A stretch of 64,000 bases of DNA, taken from NCBI GenBank assembly GCA_026826555.1, contig JAKSZT010054324.1, forward strand, positions 7,821,973-7,885,972. Direction: 5' to 3'. The position numbers were made by a program, and so were the translations under genes. Origin of the DNA: Tolypeutes matacus (lineage: Eukaryota > Chordata > Mammalia > Cingulata > Chlamyphoridae). Positions 23,745-36,260 of this stretch are shown here, in pieces (the first letter of the stretch is position 1; the number at the start of each line of letters is the position of its first letter). The notes beneath the pieces were generated by a model, which worked only from the letters and a program-made list of their open reading frames with translations, was not told the DNA's origin and ran no database searches.

Positions 23745-24175
23745 TGTTCCAGAGCTATTTCAGACTATAGAAAAAAGGTGGAAAGTTTCCCAAGTCATTC
23801 TAAGAGAGCATTATCATTTTGGTTAAAAATTATTAAAAGGACAGTTAAAAGTAAACAGAAAGAAATACACAAAGGGAAAACAAAATTATAGGCTACTCTC
23901 ACTTATGCATACGAGAAATTCTAAATCAAATATTGGCAAATCAAATACAACAGTGCATTAAAATCTATTACATTTCGAGCATTTAGTGTTTATCCCAGGA
24001 GTACAAATAATGGTAAACCTTGGGCAACCTGTTATTATAATCCATATATTAATGGTGAGAAACATGACTATGTATGTATACAGATGTTGAAAAATGTTAA
24101 TATCCAACAACTCTTCAATTTAAAATATCTTTAGCAAACAAACAGAAACAAATAATAAATATTTGCTGGAAACTA
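23745..24175 (+). mobile_element. Second ancient L1 reverse transcriptase fragment
   Basis: Covers again part of the ORF2 region already seen at 22700-22930 (ttataggctactctcactt, then gtttatcccaggagtacaa near 23990), so it is a separate fragment from 21600-23740 and not its continuation. Plus strand. It abuts a minus-strand L1 relic at about 24190. Confidence 0.6.
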
Positions 24176-24189
24176 ATGTATATATTTAT

Positions 24190-24846
24190 ATTTAAAGCCA
24201 TACATTTTTCTCTAAGCATTGCTAAAGTTCCATCTAATAAATTTTAATGTCGCATTTTCATTTTCATTTGGTGAACATTTTTTCTAATTTAATTTGTGGT
24301 TTCTTCTTTGACCTGCTGTTTATTTAGAAGTGTTTTTCTTGATTTCTAACGGAATTTTCCAGTTATCTTTTTTATATTGATTTTGAGATTTCATTCCATT
24401 ATAGAGAGAATACAATCTATATGATTTCATTTTTTAATATCGTTGAGACTTGCTTTACCCAGCAGATGATCAGTTTTGGTGAATGGTATACATGTGCTTG
24501 AAAAGAACATGAACTGCCCAGGTGCTGAGTGCAGTGCTCTATTTATGTCAATTAGGTCAATTTTGTTAATTATATTGTTCAAATATTTTGCATGCTTCTG
24601 ATTTTTGTCTTTTTATAATTGCTGTTACTGTCAGATATGTCTTAAAATCTCCCATTGTGATCATATATTTACATATTTTCTTTTGAATTCTGTAACTTTT
24701 TACTTAATACATTTCAAAACTACATTACTAGGTGCAAAAAGTTTACAATGTTATATGTTATCACTTTCCCCACTTTATCTCCAATAATAATTTTTACCTT
24801 ACAGAGTACATCTTGTGATTTCATATAACTGTACTAGCTTTCTTTT
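24190..24846 (-). mobile_element. Ancient L1 ORF2 fragment, left part (split by L1-B)
   Basis: Antisense L1 endonuclease region: gatttcattccattatagag near 24391 and cttgaaaagaacatgaactg near 24499 match the same words in L1-B at 29.1-29.3 kb. The sequence breaks at the 18-bp duplication ctgtactagctttctttt (24829-24846) and resumes after L1-B at 31930. Confidence 0.65.
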
Positions 24847-25247
24847 TTTAAAGCAGTGTTATTGAGATATATTCACATACCATACAATCCACCCAAAGTG
24901 TATAATCAATGGCTATTAGTATAATCACAATGTTGTGCATTCATCACCACAAAAAATTTTAGAACAATTTCATTACTCCAAAAAAGAAAAACTCCACACC
25001 CCTTAGCAGTCACCTCTTAATCCCTCTATCCTTCCACAGCTCTACATAACCACTAATCTAATTTCATCTTTATAAATTGATTTATATTTACATTTTCTGT
25101 AAATGGAATCTTACAATAAGTAATACTTTATGTCTGGTTTCTTTTGCTTAGCATAATGGTGTTTTTTTTTGTTTTTGTTTTTGTTTTGCCTAATATTAGC
25201 ATCTTATAACATTAATGTACATTTGTTCAGTTTCCAAGAAAAACAGT

Positions 25248-25797
25248 TTGTTAGTCAGCCAAATGGGTGCTAATGCAAAGTACCAGAAATGTGTTGATTT
25301 TTTATAAATGGTATTTATTTGGGGTAAAACCTTACAGTTACACAGCCCAAAGGGACCAACTCACCAAAGTCAGTTGCCAGGTGTTGAAGCAAGATGGCGG
25401 GTGATCTCTGCCTGGTCTCTCGGTCCTTCTCAGTTGCTCTGTTCTCTTTGGTTGGAAACTATCAGGCAAATGGCTCGTCTCTCTTCCTGGGGCTTCTGCT
25501 GTTTGAGCCTTCTCCTTCCTGTTACATGGCAGGACCGAAATGACCAAGTTCTCTCCTCTTCTGTGTGTCTTCTTGATTGAGTGTCTGTTTATATCAGCAC
25601 ACCAAAGGGGTGATAACTCAATCTGAGTCATGCCCTACTGATGTGGTCAAATCAAAGCACGAATCTTAACAGGTAATTTAATCAATACATGTCAGCTGAA
25701 TCTAATGCATTCAAAGGTTATCATATCCAGAGGAATAGATTAGTTTACGAACATAATCTTTCTTTTTGGGATTCATAAATAATCTCAAACTGCCACA
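25248..25797 (-). mobile_element. MaLR-like solo LTR inside L1-B 3' UTR
   Basis: Read on the minus strand it begins TGTGGCAGTTTGAGATT and ends ggctgactaacaa, with ggggtaaaac / aaataccatttataaaa (reverse of 25290-25330) as the poly(A)-signal region. The 6-bp duplication aacagt flanks it (25242-25247, 25798-25803). Same family as the LTR at 33.72 kb. The open frames 25308-25580 and 25338-25631 are spurious. Confidence 0.8.
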
Positions 25798-26115
25798 AAC
25801 AGTCATATATGAAATATTACCAATATTAATATTTCACATGAGGTTTTTACTATGCTAAACATTCCCATGTTACATTTTTAGGTTTCCTTTTAGTAATTTA
25901 CATGACCTTAGACTTTCCCTTTCAACCACTGTCATACCCATATAAACACTATGATGTGCTCTCACCTTTTCTATTAATTTCAAATTATTAACATACAGGC
26001 TTTTTACCAATTCTGCACAGATTAAGTCTCAGCTTTCCATTGTTTAACCTCATTCTATTTTCTGGTGACCTATATTCCAGTTATTGGCTACATGAATTTA
26101 GATAATATATTTAGT

Positions 26116-29100
26116 TCATAATAGCACAATCATATAGTATTTGTCCTTCTGTGTCTGACTTGCTTCACTCAACATAATGTCCTCCAGGCTCATCCATGTT
26201 GTCATATGCTTCACAACTTCATTTCTTCTTACAGCTGCATAATATTCTATTGATGGTATACACCACAAATTATTTATCCACTCCTCAGTCGATGGACACC
26301 TGGGTGTTTCCATCTTTTGGCAATTGTGAATAATGTCATGTGAACATCAGCATGCAGATATCTCTTCCTGTCACTGCTCTCAGTTCTTCTGGGTATATAC
26401 CTTGTTGAGGTGTTGCAGGGTATGTGGCAATTCTATATTCAAGTTCTTTAGGAACTGCCAGGTAATTCTTTACAGTGGCTGTACCATTTTACATTCCCAC
26501 CAGCAGTGAATAAACATTCCTTTCTCTCCACATCTTCTTCAACACTTGTAGTTTTCTGTCTTTTTAATAGCGGCCATTCAATAGGTGTGAAATGATATCT
26601 CATTGTAGCTTTGATTTGCACTTCCCTAATCACTAGTGATGTACATTTTTTCATGTATTTTTTGCCATTTGTATTTCTTCTTTGGACAAATATCTATTCA
26701 TGTTTTATGCCCATTTTTAAATAGGGTTGCTTGTCTTTTTATTTGTTGAATTGTACCATTTCTTTATATACCGTGGATAATAAACCCATATTAGATATGT
26801 GATTTCCAAATATTTTTCTCCCATTGAGTTGGTTGCCTTTTCAACCTTTTGACAAACTCCTTTGAAGTGCTAAAGTTTTTAATTTTGAGGAGGTCCCATA
26901 TATCTATTTTTTCTTTTGTTGCTCTTGCTTTGGTTGTAAGATCCAAGAAACTATCACCTTCCACAAGATCTTGAAGATGTTTCCCTACATTTTTGTCTAG
27001 TAGTTTTATGGTCCTGGCTTTTATATTTAGGTCTTTGATCCATTTTGAGTTGATTCTTGTATAGGGAGTGAGATAGGGATCCTCTTTCATTCTTTCGGTT
27101 ATGGATTTCTAGTTCTTCCAACATGATTTGTTGAAGAGACTGTTTGGTCCTCATGATGTGGACTTGGTTGGTTTGTCACAAACCAGTTGACCATAGAGAC
27201 GAGGGTTTAATTCCTGACTCTCAATTCTATTCCACTGATCAATGTGTCTATCTTTATGCCAACACCATGCTGTTTTGACCACTGCAGCTTTGTATTATAT
27301 TTCTAGGTGAGGCAGTGAAAGTCCTCCATCACTCTTCTTTTTAAAGATGCTTTTGGTTAATCAGTTGCAATTTCCCTTCCAAATAAATTTGGCAATTGCC
27401 TTTTCTATTTCTGTAAAGTAGGCTGTTGGAATTTTGATTGGTACTGCATTGAATCTATAAATCCGTTTGGGTAGGATTGACATCTTCATGATATTTAGTC
27501 TTTTAATCCATGAACATGGAATGTCTTTCTGTTTGTTTAGGTCTTCTTTGATTTCTCTTAGCATCACTTTGCAGTTTTTTGAATATAGGTCCTGTATATC
27601 TTTGGTTAAATTGATTCATAGGTATTTGAATCTTTTTGTTACTATTGTAAATGGAGTTTTCCCCCTGATTTTCTCCTCAGATTGTTCAATACTTTTGTAC
27701 AGAAATATTACTGATTTTTTTGTGTTGCTCTTGTATCTTGCCACTTTGCTGAAATCATTTATTAGCTCAAGTTGCTTTGTCGTGGACATTTCTCGTTTTC
27801 TAAATATAGGATCATGTCATCTGCGAATAGTGAGAATTTTACTTCCTCTTTTCCTATTTGGATGCCTTTTTTCTTGTCTAATTGCTATAGCTAGAACTGC
27901 TGGCACAATATTTAATAACAGTTGTGACAGTGGGCATCCTAGTTTTGTTCCCAATCTTAGAGGGAAGGCTTTCAACCTTTCCACACTGAGTATCATATTG
28001 AGGATTTTTCCTTCTATTCCTATCTTTTAAAGTTTTTTTTTTTTTTTAATCAAGAAAGAATTCTGGATTTTGTTGAATGCCTTTTCTGCATTGTTCAAGA
28101 TGACCATGTATTTTTTCCCTCAATTTGTTAATGTGGTTTATTACATTAATCGATTTTCTTATGTTGAACCACCCTTGAATACCAGAAATAAGTCCTACTT
28201 GGTCATGGTGTATAATTACTTTGATATGCTGTTTGATTCTATTTGCAAGTGTTTTGTTGAGAATTTCACATCTATGTTCATTAGAGAGAGTGGTCTGTAA
28301 TTTTCTTTTCTTGTAGTATCTTTATCTTGCTTTGGTATTAGGGTGATGTTGGCTTCATAAAATGTGTTGAGTAATTTTTCCCCCTCTTCAATTTTTTGAA
28401 GAATTTAACACAGGATTGGTGTTAATTCTTTTCAAAATGCTTGGTAGAATTCACCTGTGAAGACATCTGGTCCTGGACTTTCTTTGTTGGGAGATTTTTG
28501 ATGACTGATTCAATCTCTTTAAATGTAATTCATTTGTTAAGTTCTTGTATTTCTTATAGAGTCAATATAGTTTGTGTATTTCTTGGAATTTGTCCATTTG
28601 ATCTAGGTTGTCTCATCTCTTGGCATACATTTTCTCATAATATCCTCTTATGATCGTTTTTATTTCTGTGGGGCCAGTTTTAACTATCCCTTTTCATTTC
28701 TGATTTTATTTATTTGCATCTTCTCTCTTTTTTTCTGTGTTAGTCTAGTAAGGGTTTGTCAATTTTATTGATCTTGTTAAAGAACCAGCTTTTGGTTTTG
28801 TTGATTTTCTCTATAGTTTTTTGATTCTCAATTTCATTTATTTCTGCTCTAATCCTTATTGTTTTTTTCCTTTTGTTTGCTTGGGATTGGTTTGCTGTTC
28901 TTTTTCTAGTTACTCAAGATGTTCAGTTAGATCTTTGATTTTAGCTCTTTCTTTTTAAAAAATATAGGTGTTTAGGGCCATAAATTTCCCTCTCAGCACT
29001 GCCTTTGCTGTATCCCGTAAGTTTTGTTCTTGTTTTCATTCATCTCAATATATTTACTAATTTCACTTAAAATTTCTTCTTTGACCCTCTAATTGTTTAG

Positions 29101-29875
29101 GAGTGTGTTGTTTAGCCTCTGCACATTTCTGAATTTTCCCCTTTTCCATCTATTATGGATTTCCAATTTCATTCCATTATGACCTTAGAAGTTGCTTTGT
29201 ATAATTTCAATCTTTTTATATTTATTGAGACCTGCTTTGTGACCCAAGATGTGGCCTATCCTGGAGAAAGATCTGTGAGCACTTGAGAAGCATGTATAAT
29301 CCACTGATCTGGGATGCAACAGTCTGTATCTGTCTGTTAGGTCTAGCTTGTTTGTCATTTTGTTCAAGTTCTCTGTTTCTTTGTTGATCCTCTGTCTAGT
29401 TGTTCTATCTAATGATGTGAGTAGTGTGTTGAAGTTTCCAACTATTATTGTAGAAATGTCTATTTCTCCCTTCAGTTTTGCCAGAATTGCCTCAGGTATC
29501 TTGTGGCACCTGGTTAGGTACATAGATATTTATGACATTTCTGCCTTGTGGATTTATTAATCCCCCTTATTAATATATAAAGGCCTTCTGTTTCTTTTAT
29601 AACTTTTTTGCATTTAAAGTCTTTTTTGTCTGATATTGGTATATTAGTATAGCTACCCCTGCTCTTTTTTGGTTACTGTTTGCATTGAGTATCTTTCTCC
29701 AACCTTTCACTTTCAGTTGATTTGTATCTCTGGGTCTAAGGTAAGTCTCTTGTAGGCAGCATATGGATGGCTCATGTTTTTTATCCATTCTGCCAGCCTA
29801 TATATTTTTATTGGTGGAGTTTAATCCATTCACATTCTATGATATTACTGTAAAAGCATTGTTTACTTCCACCAT
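26116..29875 (-). pseudogene. L1-B ORF2 remnant
   Basis: Start ATG at 29875 matches the L1-C start (MVEVNNA-like). Recognisable pieces: endonuclease N-terminus with CCLQETYLRPRDTN (29597-29788), IIVGNFNTLL and FSSAHRSFSRIGH (29185-29523; the catalytic D of the SRIDH-type motif reads G), late reverse transcriptase with GNCN-like text (27361-27567), and the C-terminal end with TEEWINNLWCIPSIEYYAA and MLSEASQTQKDK, stop at 26116. Numerous frame breaks leave the enzyme non-functional. Confidence 0.85.
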
Positions 29876-30053
29876 TTTATTCTTCGGCTTTCATATGTCA
29901 TATCTTATTTTTGTCTATTTACTCCTTTGGTCATTCTTTCTGCAAGTCTTGTCTTCTTCACTCTCCTCCAAGCCTCTTACTGTCCTTTTCTTTTGGGCTG
30001 TAAGTCTCCCCTTAAAACTTCCTGCAAAGGCAGATTCCTTTTTACAAAGTCTC

Positions 30054-30916
30054 TTAGTTTCTATTTATTTGTGAATATTTTAAACTCACCTTCATATTTG
30101 AAGGACAGTTTTGCGAGATAAAGAATTCTTGGCTGGCAATTTTTCTCTTTCACTATCCTAATTATACCATAACACTGTCTTCTTGCCTCCATGGTTTCTG
30201 ATGAGAAATCCACACTGTCTTATTGGGTCATCCCTTGTATGATGGTTTGCTTCTCTCTTGCTGCTATTAGAATTTTCTCTTTATTTTTGACTTTGACATT
30301 CTGAGTAGTATGTGTCTATTTGAATTTATTTTGGTTGAGGTATGCTGTGCTTCTTGGACATGTAAATTCATTTTTTTCAGGAGAGTTGGGAAATTTTCAT
30401 CCATTATTTCCTCAAATCCTCTTTCTACCTCCTTAACTTTCTCTCTTCCTTCTGGAACCTCATGACACATATATTGTGCTTATGTTATCATTCAACCCCT
30501 TGAGCCCCTGCTCATTTTTTTCCATTCTTTTCTCTCTCTGTTCTCTCTTCCATTTCAGCACTTCTGGCTTCTGCATCATTTATTCTTTCTTCAGTTATTT
30601 CAAGCCTGCTGTTGTATGCTTTCATATGTTTTTGAACTTACCTATTGTATCTTTCATTCCCATAAACTATGTTATTTTTCTATTCAGGTTTTCAAATTCT
30701 TTTTTTGTGCTTGCCCAGTGTCTTCTTGATGTCCTTTATTTCTTTAGCCATGTTGTTTTTCCTCTCATTGATTTGATTTTAGAGGTTTGTCTGAACCTCA
30801 TTGATCAGTTGTCTCAAATCCTGTGTCTAACCTGGGGCTTTGATATATTCTTTTGCTTAGGCTATTTCTTCCATTTTCTTAGTATGGCTTGTAATTTTTT
30901 GCTGATGTGTAGGCAT
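30054..30916 (-). pseudogene. L1-B ORF1 remnant
   Basis: ATG at 30916 begins MPTHQQKITSHTKK, matching the L1-A ORF1 start. The stop at 30054 aligns with the ORF1 stops of the other copies. Residual words such as EGREKVKEVERGFEEIMDEN (30267-30470) belong to the linker before the RNA-recognition motif. About 863 nt, but broken by frameshifts and stops. Confidence 0.8.
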
Positions 30917-31929
30917 CTGATTATGATGTTGAGTTTTCTCTGATGCTCAATTTTTTTCTCTTGTGTAGGGATTTAGTGGCTGTAGCTGTATGTTACTGCC
31001 ATTCTTTGATTCTTGGTTCAAGCTGTTCTAGGTCTTTACGATTTTCCCTGTTAGTTGCTCAAATTCAGGTCATAGAAGCAGTAATGGTTTGTAGACCCAC
31101 TTCCAAGGGCCTTGGGGAAAGAGGCTGTAAAGGCCAGAAAAAGCCTTTCATACTTATTTACTTTTAATTTCCTCACTTGCTCTGCTTTGGTCCAGCAGGA
31201 GAGGACCACTCTCTGGCAGCCTTCTTAGTTAAAAGCCTGGTGGGAGTGTGTTCGCTGCAATACTGACAGCAGCAGTGTGACAGAGGATCCTGCCTTGAGG
31301 CTGTTCAGAGCCTTGCAATTCAAACTTTCTCAGAGGCTGTTCTCCAACCTTTGCTGGTAGCCCTCTCCATTTTCCCAGGTAGGAAATAATTCCACTCCCC
31401 ACTTGTCTTCAACAACCAGTTCTGGTCAGTAGGGAGGGTGATTGAGAAGGTTGGATCTCTTCAGTCCCATGCCAGCTCCCAAGCAAACGATGGCATGACC
31501 CCACCTGGCCTGGAAGTACTTGTGGGACAAATTTTGTTGACCACATTTGTTGGTCAAAAGCTGAATAAGCTTTAGGCTGCATCCCTTTCTCTCTTGATTC
31601 CTAGGGAGGTAGATCCCCGTGGCCCACTCTGTCAGTAGCCACCAGCCAGAGACAAGAGAAGGCAAAGCTGTCTGCTAGGAGCATGAGGAGGGGGGAAGGC
31701 ATTGGCAGCTGCAGCTTCTATTCAGTCTTTCCATTGAGATTCTTTTCCTGTGCCCCTCTCTATTCTGGGTGGTGTCCAGCCTTCCCCTGGTTCCTAAATC
31801 ATAGAACCGTTTTTTGTTTGTTTGTTTGTTTGTTTGTTTTTTCCTAGGCTGTTTCTGTCTATTCTCTAGCTATTTTTCTGGAAGAGAAGTGAGTCCTGTC
31901 TTTCTAACCTGCCACCTTCCTTGAAGTCC
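30917..31929 (-). promoter_or_regulatory. L1-B 5' UTR
   Basis: About 1.0 kb and relatively GC-rich against the surroundings, as L1 5' UTRs usually are. The first bases (minus strand gggacttcaaggaaggtggc) correspond to the YY1-bearing start of L1-C, but the YY1 core aagatggcgg is mutated to aaggtggcag. It includes a (GTTT)n run (plus strand, 31810-31842). Confidence 0.7.
31810..31842 (+). repeat. (GTTT)n simple repeat
   Basis: Seven or so GTTT units within the L1-B 5' UTR; on the L1 sense strand it reads (AAAC)n and replaces the A-run seen at the equivalent place in L1-C (near 54806). Confidence 0.9.
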
Positions 31930-32400
31930 CTGTACTAGCTTTCTTTTGAATAATGGTTGTATGATATATAGAGTTTTCCTTTCAAAGTTTATATATTTTT
32001 AGATTTTAAATGTTTTCTCCTGTCAGAAGAAATTGTTGTTTTCTTCTTTTAAAATTTATTTTAAATCCTGACAATTTTTGCCTTTTGTTTGGAGCATTTA
32101 GTCCACTTAAAAATAATGTAATCACCATTGTAATAGTGATATGATGGATTTAAATCTATCATCTTATTTTATGTTTTCAAGACTTCTTTTGGATTGATTT
32201 TTTAAATTATTGCTATTTTCTATTATTTTTGGAATTAGCACTTTTTTATATTATTTCAATAGTTACATTAGTTAGACCTGGACATTTAATTTATTAAAGT
32301 CTACTATAAAATTAATACTTTTACATTTCTGCAGAAAATGTAAGGATCTGAGAATACTCTTAACTCTCTCTGCCATTTTATAGACATATATTGTTATTGT
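31930..32400 (-). mobile_element. Ancient L1 fragment, right part
   Basis: Resumes the 24190-24846 relic after L1-B (duplication at 31930-31947). It includes ttggagcatttagtccactt near 32090, an antisense word of the L1 ORF2 N-terminal region. Beyond about 32400 it decays into AT-rich sequence that I cannot place. Confidence 0.6.
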
Positions 32401-33309
32401 TTATTTTATTTATCTGTATGTTTTAATAAAAAATTTATTATTAATATAGTAGTAATCATTTTTGCATTATATAAACAATATTCACTTAGATTTATCCCTT
32501 TAATGTTCCAATGCCTGATAACTCTATAATCTGAATCCCCTCTGGGTGTTTTTCTATATTCTGTTCATTTTCTTATTTTATTTTATTATTATATTGTCAT
32601 CTCCCTTCATGTGCTTGGTTATTGGTAATGTGTACTGGAGATTGTATATTAAAAATGCTGAGACAATTTTAACCCTAGGTACACGTTTTCTGTCATCCAG
32701 GAAATTTAAGTTTGCTTTTGGTCAAAGGCAAAGAGGACTAGCAATTAGTTCTTATTTCAAGTAGGACTTGAAATGATTATTATCTGGGCTTTTGTCCTTT
32801 GAATGTCTATTTTATTTCAGTTCACACTTAGACCTCAAGTTAGTCCTCTTGATTCCCAACCCAACGCATAGGTTTTATTAGTCATTCTACATTCCTCCAT
32901 GGACCCTGAACTCTATAGTCTTTGGATCGTTCCAACCAAAATATCTCTACTGAGCTTCTGAGCCTCTCAGATCCCTCCTCTTCAATTGATAGATACTTCC
33001 ATGGGAAAAAGTGGTGCTGAATGCCTGGTTTTCTTCTTTGTGTTTCCTTTTCCCTGATCTTGGCCCCATAATGCCTCACTGCCTTTGAAACTCACCAATA
33101 TCTTTGAACAGATTTAATATATAATCTATCCAGATTCTCTGGTGATTCTCAATGAAAGCATTGTTTCATCTTACCCACTCAAAATTTAGAGGAGGTGGTC
33201 TACTTTGTTTCTTTCAAATCTCACCCCCCCCATTTTAAAAAATTGAAATAAAAAACTTTCCATTAATAAGACAAGAAGTTTAGAAAGTTCTCATATTTTT
33301 TGGTTTTCT
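32401..33309. other. Unassigned AT-rich DNA
   Basis: No gene. Open frames at 32546-32764 and 32882-33079 are short and featureless. Some of this may be further old L1 5' sequence. Confidence 0.4.
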
Positions 33310-34830
33310 CTCTCATCCTATTGTGCCAATAATAATTATTCTTTTATTGTGGTAAATATATATAATGTAAAATTTGTCATTTTAACAATTTTTTAAGTGT
33401 ACAATCCAGGGGCATTAATTATATTCAAAATGTTGTCCAACCATCACCAATTTTTTTTTCATCACTCCAGACCAAAACACTATACCAATTAAGCAATAAC
33501 TTCCCATGGCCCCTCTCCCCAACCCATGGTAAACTCTAATTTACTTTTTGTCTCTATGAACTTGACTTTCTAGATATTTCATATAAATGAAATCATACAA
33601 TATATGTCCTTTAGTGTCTGGCTTATTTCACTTAGCCTTCTGTTTTCAAGGATCATCATGTTGTAGCATGTATCAGAATTTCATTTCTTTTTATGACTGA
33701 ATAATATTCCATTGCATGTTGTGGCAGTTTGAAATTCTTTTATGAATCCCCAAAAGAAAAACATTATGTTTTTAAACTAATCTATTCCTGTGGGTGTGAT
33801 ATCTTTTGATTGCATTAAATTCCTTTGAGATCCTTTGATTAGATTACTTGTTAAGATCATTTTAGGGCTTTTGATTAGATGATGTCAATGAGGAGTGATT
33901 CATGTTGAGCCTCTGTCCGCTTGCTGGGTCTGATAAAAATAGAGACACAAAGTGAGAGAGAAACACCCATACAGATACAGGAAAAGGAAGCTCTGGAGTA
34001 TTTGATCCAGCCATGTGAGAAAGGACTAGAAGATCGCTTAGGCACAAAGCCTCCAAGAGGCTAGGCCACAGAGTAGCTCAAGAGATGAGCCTGTTATATG
34101 CCTGATAGATAGCTTGCAGCTGATCTCAGGAAGGAAGCAGAGCAGCTGAAACTGATACAGGAGGCTAAAGAAGAGACAATCCCTATGCTTGATAGCTGAC
34201 AGCTGAGCTCTGGGAGCTGCGCTACGAGAGACAGTAGATTCTGGAGAGGAAGTCAGAGACCTCAGCAGAAATTGGCCTCCATCTTTGCCATGTGGCAGCT
34301 GACTTTGATGACAAATAATCTCTGATGGTGCCTTGGTTTGGACTTTTCACAGCATTGGAATTGTAAGCTTTTACTACAAATATAGCCCCTTTATAAAAAC
34401 CTTCCCATTTCTGGTACTTTGCATTGGCAGCCATTTGACAAACTAAACCACGTGTTCACCATATTCTCCATTCACCTGTAGATGGACACTTTGTTTGTTT
34501 CCACCTTTTGGCTACTGTGAATAATGCTGCTATGAACATTGGCCTACAAGTAAATGTCTGAGTCCCCCTTTTCAATTCTTTTGTGCATATCCCCATGAAT
34601 GAAATTGCTGGGTCACATGGTAGTTCTATGTTTAACTTCATGAGGAATTGTCAAACTGTTTTCTAGAGTAGCTGCACTATTTTACATTCTCACCAGCAAT
34701 GCACAAGTTTTCCAGTTTCTGTGTATCCTTTCTGACCATTGTTATTTCCCATTTTAAAAAATTATAACCATCCTAGTAGATGTAAAGAGGTGATGATAAT
34801 TTTTTATTTGGTGTTATTATGAATGTATTT
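33310..34830 (-). mobile_element. Old L1 3' end, split by an LTR
   Basis: Antisense 3' UTR and ORF2 end of an old mammalian L1 (L1M type): words ggcttatttcacttagc near 33622, gactgaataatattccattg near 33696, then after the LTR at 33720-34450 gatggacactttgtttg near 34483 and gctactgtgaataatgctg near 34510. The minus-strand frame at 34456-34641 (ending in GEWRIW) is a leftover of ORF2. Confidence 0.8.
33720..34450 (+). mobile_element. MaLR-like solo LTR
   Basis: Starts TGTGGCAGTTTGAAATTC and ends gacaaactaaacca, with gtaagcttttactac, a poly(A)-signal region near 34380 and tctggtactttgcattggc close to the end. Flanks are catgt (33715-33719) and cgtgt (34451-34455), a target duplication with one mismatch. 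It interrupts the old L1 at 33.31-34.83 kb. Same subfamily as the minus-strand LTR at 25.25 kb. Confidence 0.8.
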
Positions 34831-34899
34831 TCTATTTTTCTTTCCTTTGGTCTTAGCTAAGTTGAAAAGTCCACAAGAAACATTAGATAGGTGTTCACT

Positions 34900-35720
34900 T
34901 TTATACTATATATCTTTTGTAGCATATTCATTTTCCCTCTTTCTTAAATACTTCATCCAAGACTGTTTAACAAATGGGCATCTATGTGGCCAAATTTTGA
35001 GGACTTTTATGACTGAGAATATTTTTTTTTATCATTTCTTCAACCCCATTTGAATGACAGTTTGGCCAGATACAAAATTCTTGGTTCAAAGCTCTTCATT
35101 TTCAATATTTTGAAAATCTTACCCCATGGTCATGTATCCAGTGATATGATTCTTGTTCTCTTTCATTCTTGAAATTAAGATACTTCTAAAATTTGTCCTT
35201 GATATTCTTATATTTTCTATAATCTAATTGTGAGTTCTTATTTCTTCTCTGGCATTCTATGTGCCCATTCAAGTCTCTTTCAATTCTTTTTATTATAAGA
35301 AATTCATGGCTATTATTTTTTGAATATTTCCTTCTCTCCAATTATATAATCTTTCTTTCTGGGACCCCAATCTTCTGGATACTAGCATTTTTACTTCTAT
35401 CTGCCTTATCTCAAATTTATTTTCATATAATCTTCTTTTTCATCCTTTTCTTTTTGGAAAATTCTTCAATTTTTTTCTTCAAATTACTAATTTGCTCCTT
35501 ATGTGTAACATTTTGCTATTTATCCCATCTATTGTATTACTCTTTCAATACTATTTTTTCATACCTATTATTTCCAAAAAATGTTAAATATTTTAAATTT
35601 AAAAATATTTTATTGTTCTTTCATAATTCTCATATCTTCTATCAATTTTAGCATGCTTGTTAAGTACATTTTAAATTCTGATCCACCTGTTCTGATTTCT
35701 GCCTTTGATGGAGTCCCTAA
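34900..35720 (-). mobile_element. Ancient L1 ORF1/ORF2 junction fragment
   Basis: Antisense L1 text: gacagtttggccagatacaaaattcttgg near 35057 and preceding ttttatgactgagaatatt match the C-terminal end of ORF1, as in L1-B near 30100. Continues as decayed sequence to the homopolymer tract. Frames 35259-35651 and 35581-36027 are not genes. Confidence 0.6.
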
Positions 35721-35735
35721 TCCAAATTATGGGTG

Positions 35736-35768
35736 TTTTTTTTTTTTTTTTTTTTTTGGGGGGGGGGG
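35736..35768 (+). repeat. T22-G11 homopolymer junction
   Basis: 22 consecutive T directly followed by 11 consecutive G. Either a real slippage-prone tract or an assembly/sequencing artefact. Sequence identity on both sides differs: old L1 on the left, unassigned DNA on the right. Confidence 0.95.
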
Positions 35769-36109
35769 CGGAATAGTTGTTTTCTCTAATGTTTTAGCTT
35801 TTAGATCTGTAAACACATTTCTCCTGGGCTCATTGTCTACCCTGGAAGACAATGTATGTGGGGGAAGATGGGACTCCAATTTTCAGGCCAATGAATTGGC
35901 CAGGAGGAGGGTATTGACTGAGCCTCTGGAGAGAACTTGGCCTTGGAAAAACACTTTCTCCTCCCACCCCACCCAACTACTCCTCAGGACTGGACTCCAT
36001 CTCAAGCCCATCAAGCAAATACTATGAATCAATGAATGAATGAATGAAAAGAACATATGTCTAGCAATGAAGAAATGAAAGATGATTTTAAAAAATCTAT
36101 TCTAGTAAC

Positions 36110-36260
36110 TTTTATATAACCTAAAATTTCCCCTTTTAACCATATATATATATATATAATTGAGTGGTGGTAATTGCATTCACAATGTTGTGCTACCATT
36201 GCTTCCAAATAACAATCTCTTGAATAAGAATCTTATAAGTGATCATTTTCCTTTAAGTTT
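36110..36260 (-). mobile_element. Old L1 3' UTR fragment
   Basis: Antisense text tgagtggtggtaattgcatt and cacaatgttgtgctaccatt corresponds to the 3' UTR segment usual in old L1s and seen in L1-B near 24900-24960. A (TA)n run sits at 36141-36158. Confidence 0.6.

Larger units (their letters stand above)
24847..31929 (-). mobile_element. L1-B: full-length L1, minus strand
   Basis: Complete L1 layout on the minus strand: 5' end at 31929 (gggacttcaaggaaggtggc, a decayed form of the L1-C start), 5' UTR to 30917, ORF1 30916-30054, ORF2 29875-26116, and a 3' UTR ending in A-run at 24847. The perfect 18-bp target duplication ctgtactagctttctttt lies at 24829-24846 and 31930-31947. A solo LTR (25248-25797) interrupts its 3' UTR. 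Without it the element is about 6.5 kb. It inserted into an older L1 whose halves join cleanly across it. ORFs carry many frameshifts and stops. Confidence 0.9.

Noticed and set aside
27467..28030. 187-codon plus-strand frame, hydrophobic
   Set aside because: Antisense shadow of the L1-B reverse transcriptase region; such hydrophobic antisense frames recur in all three L1s.
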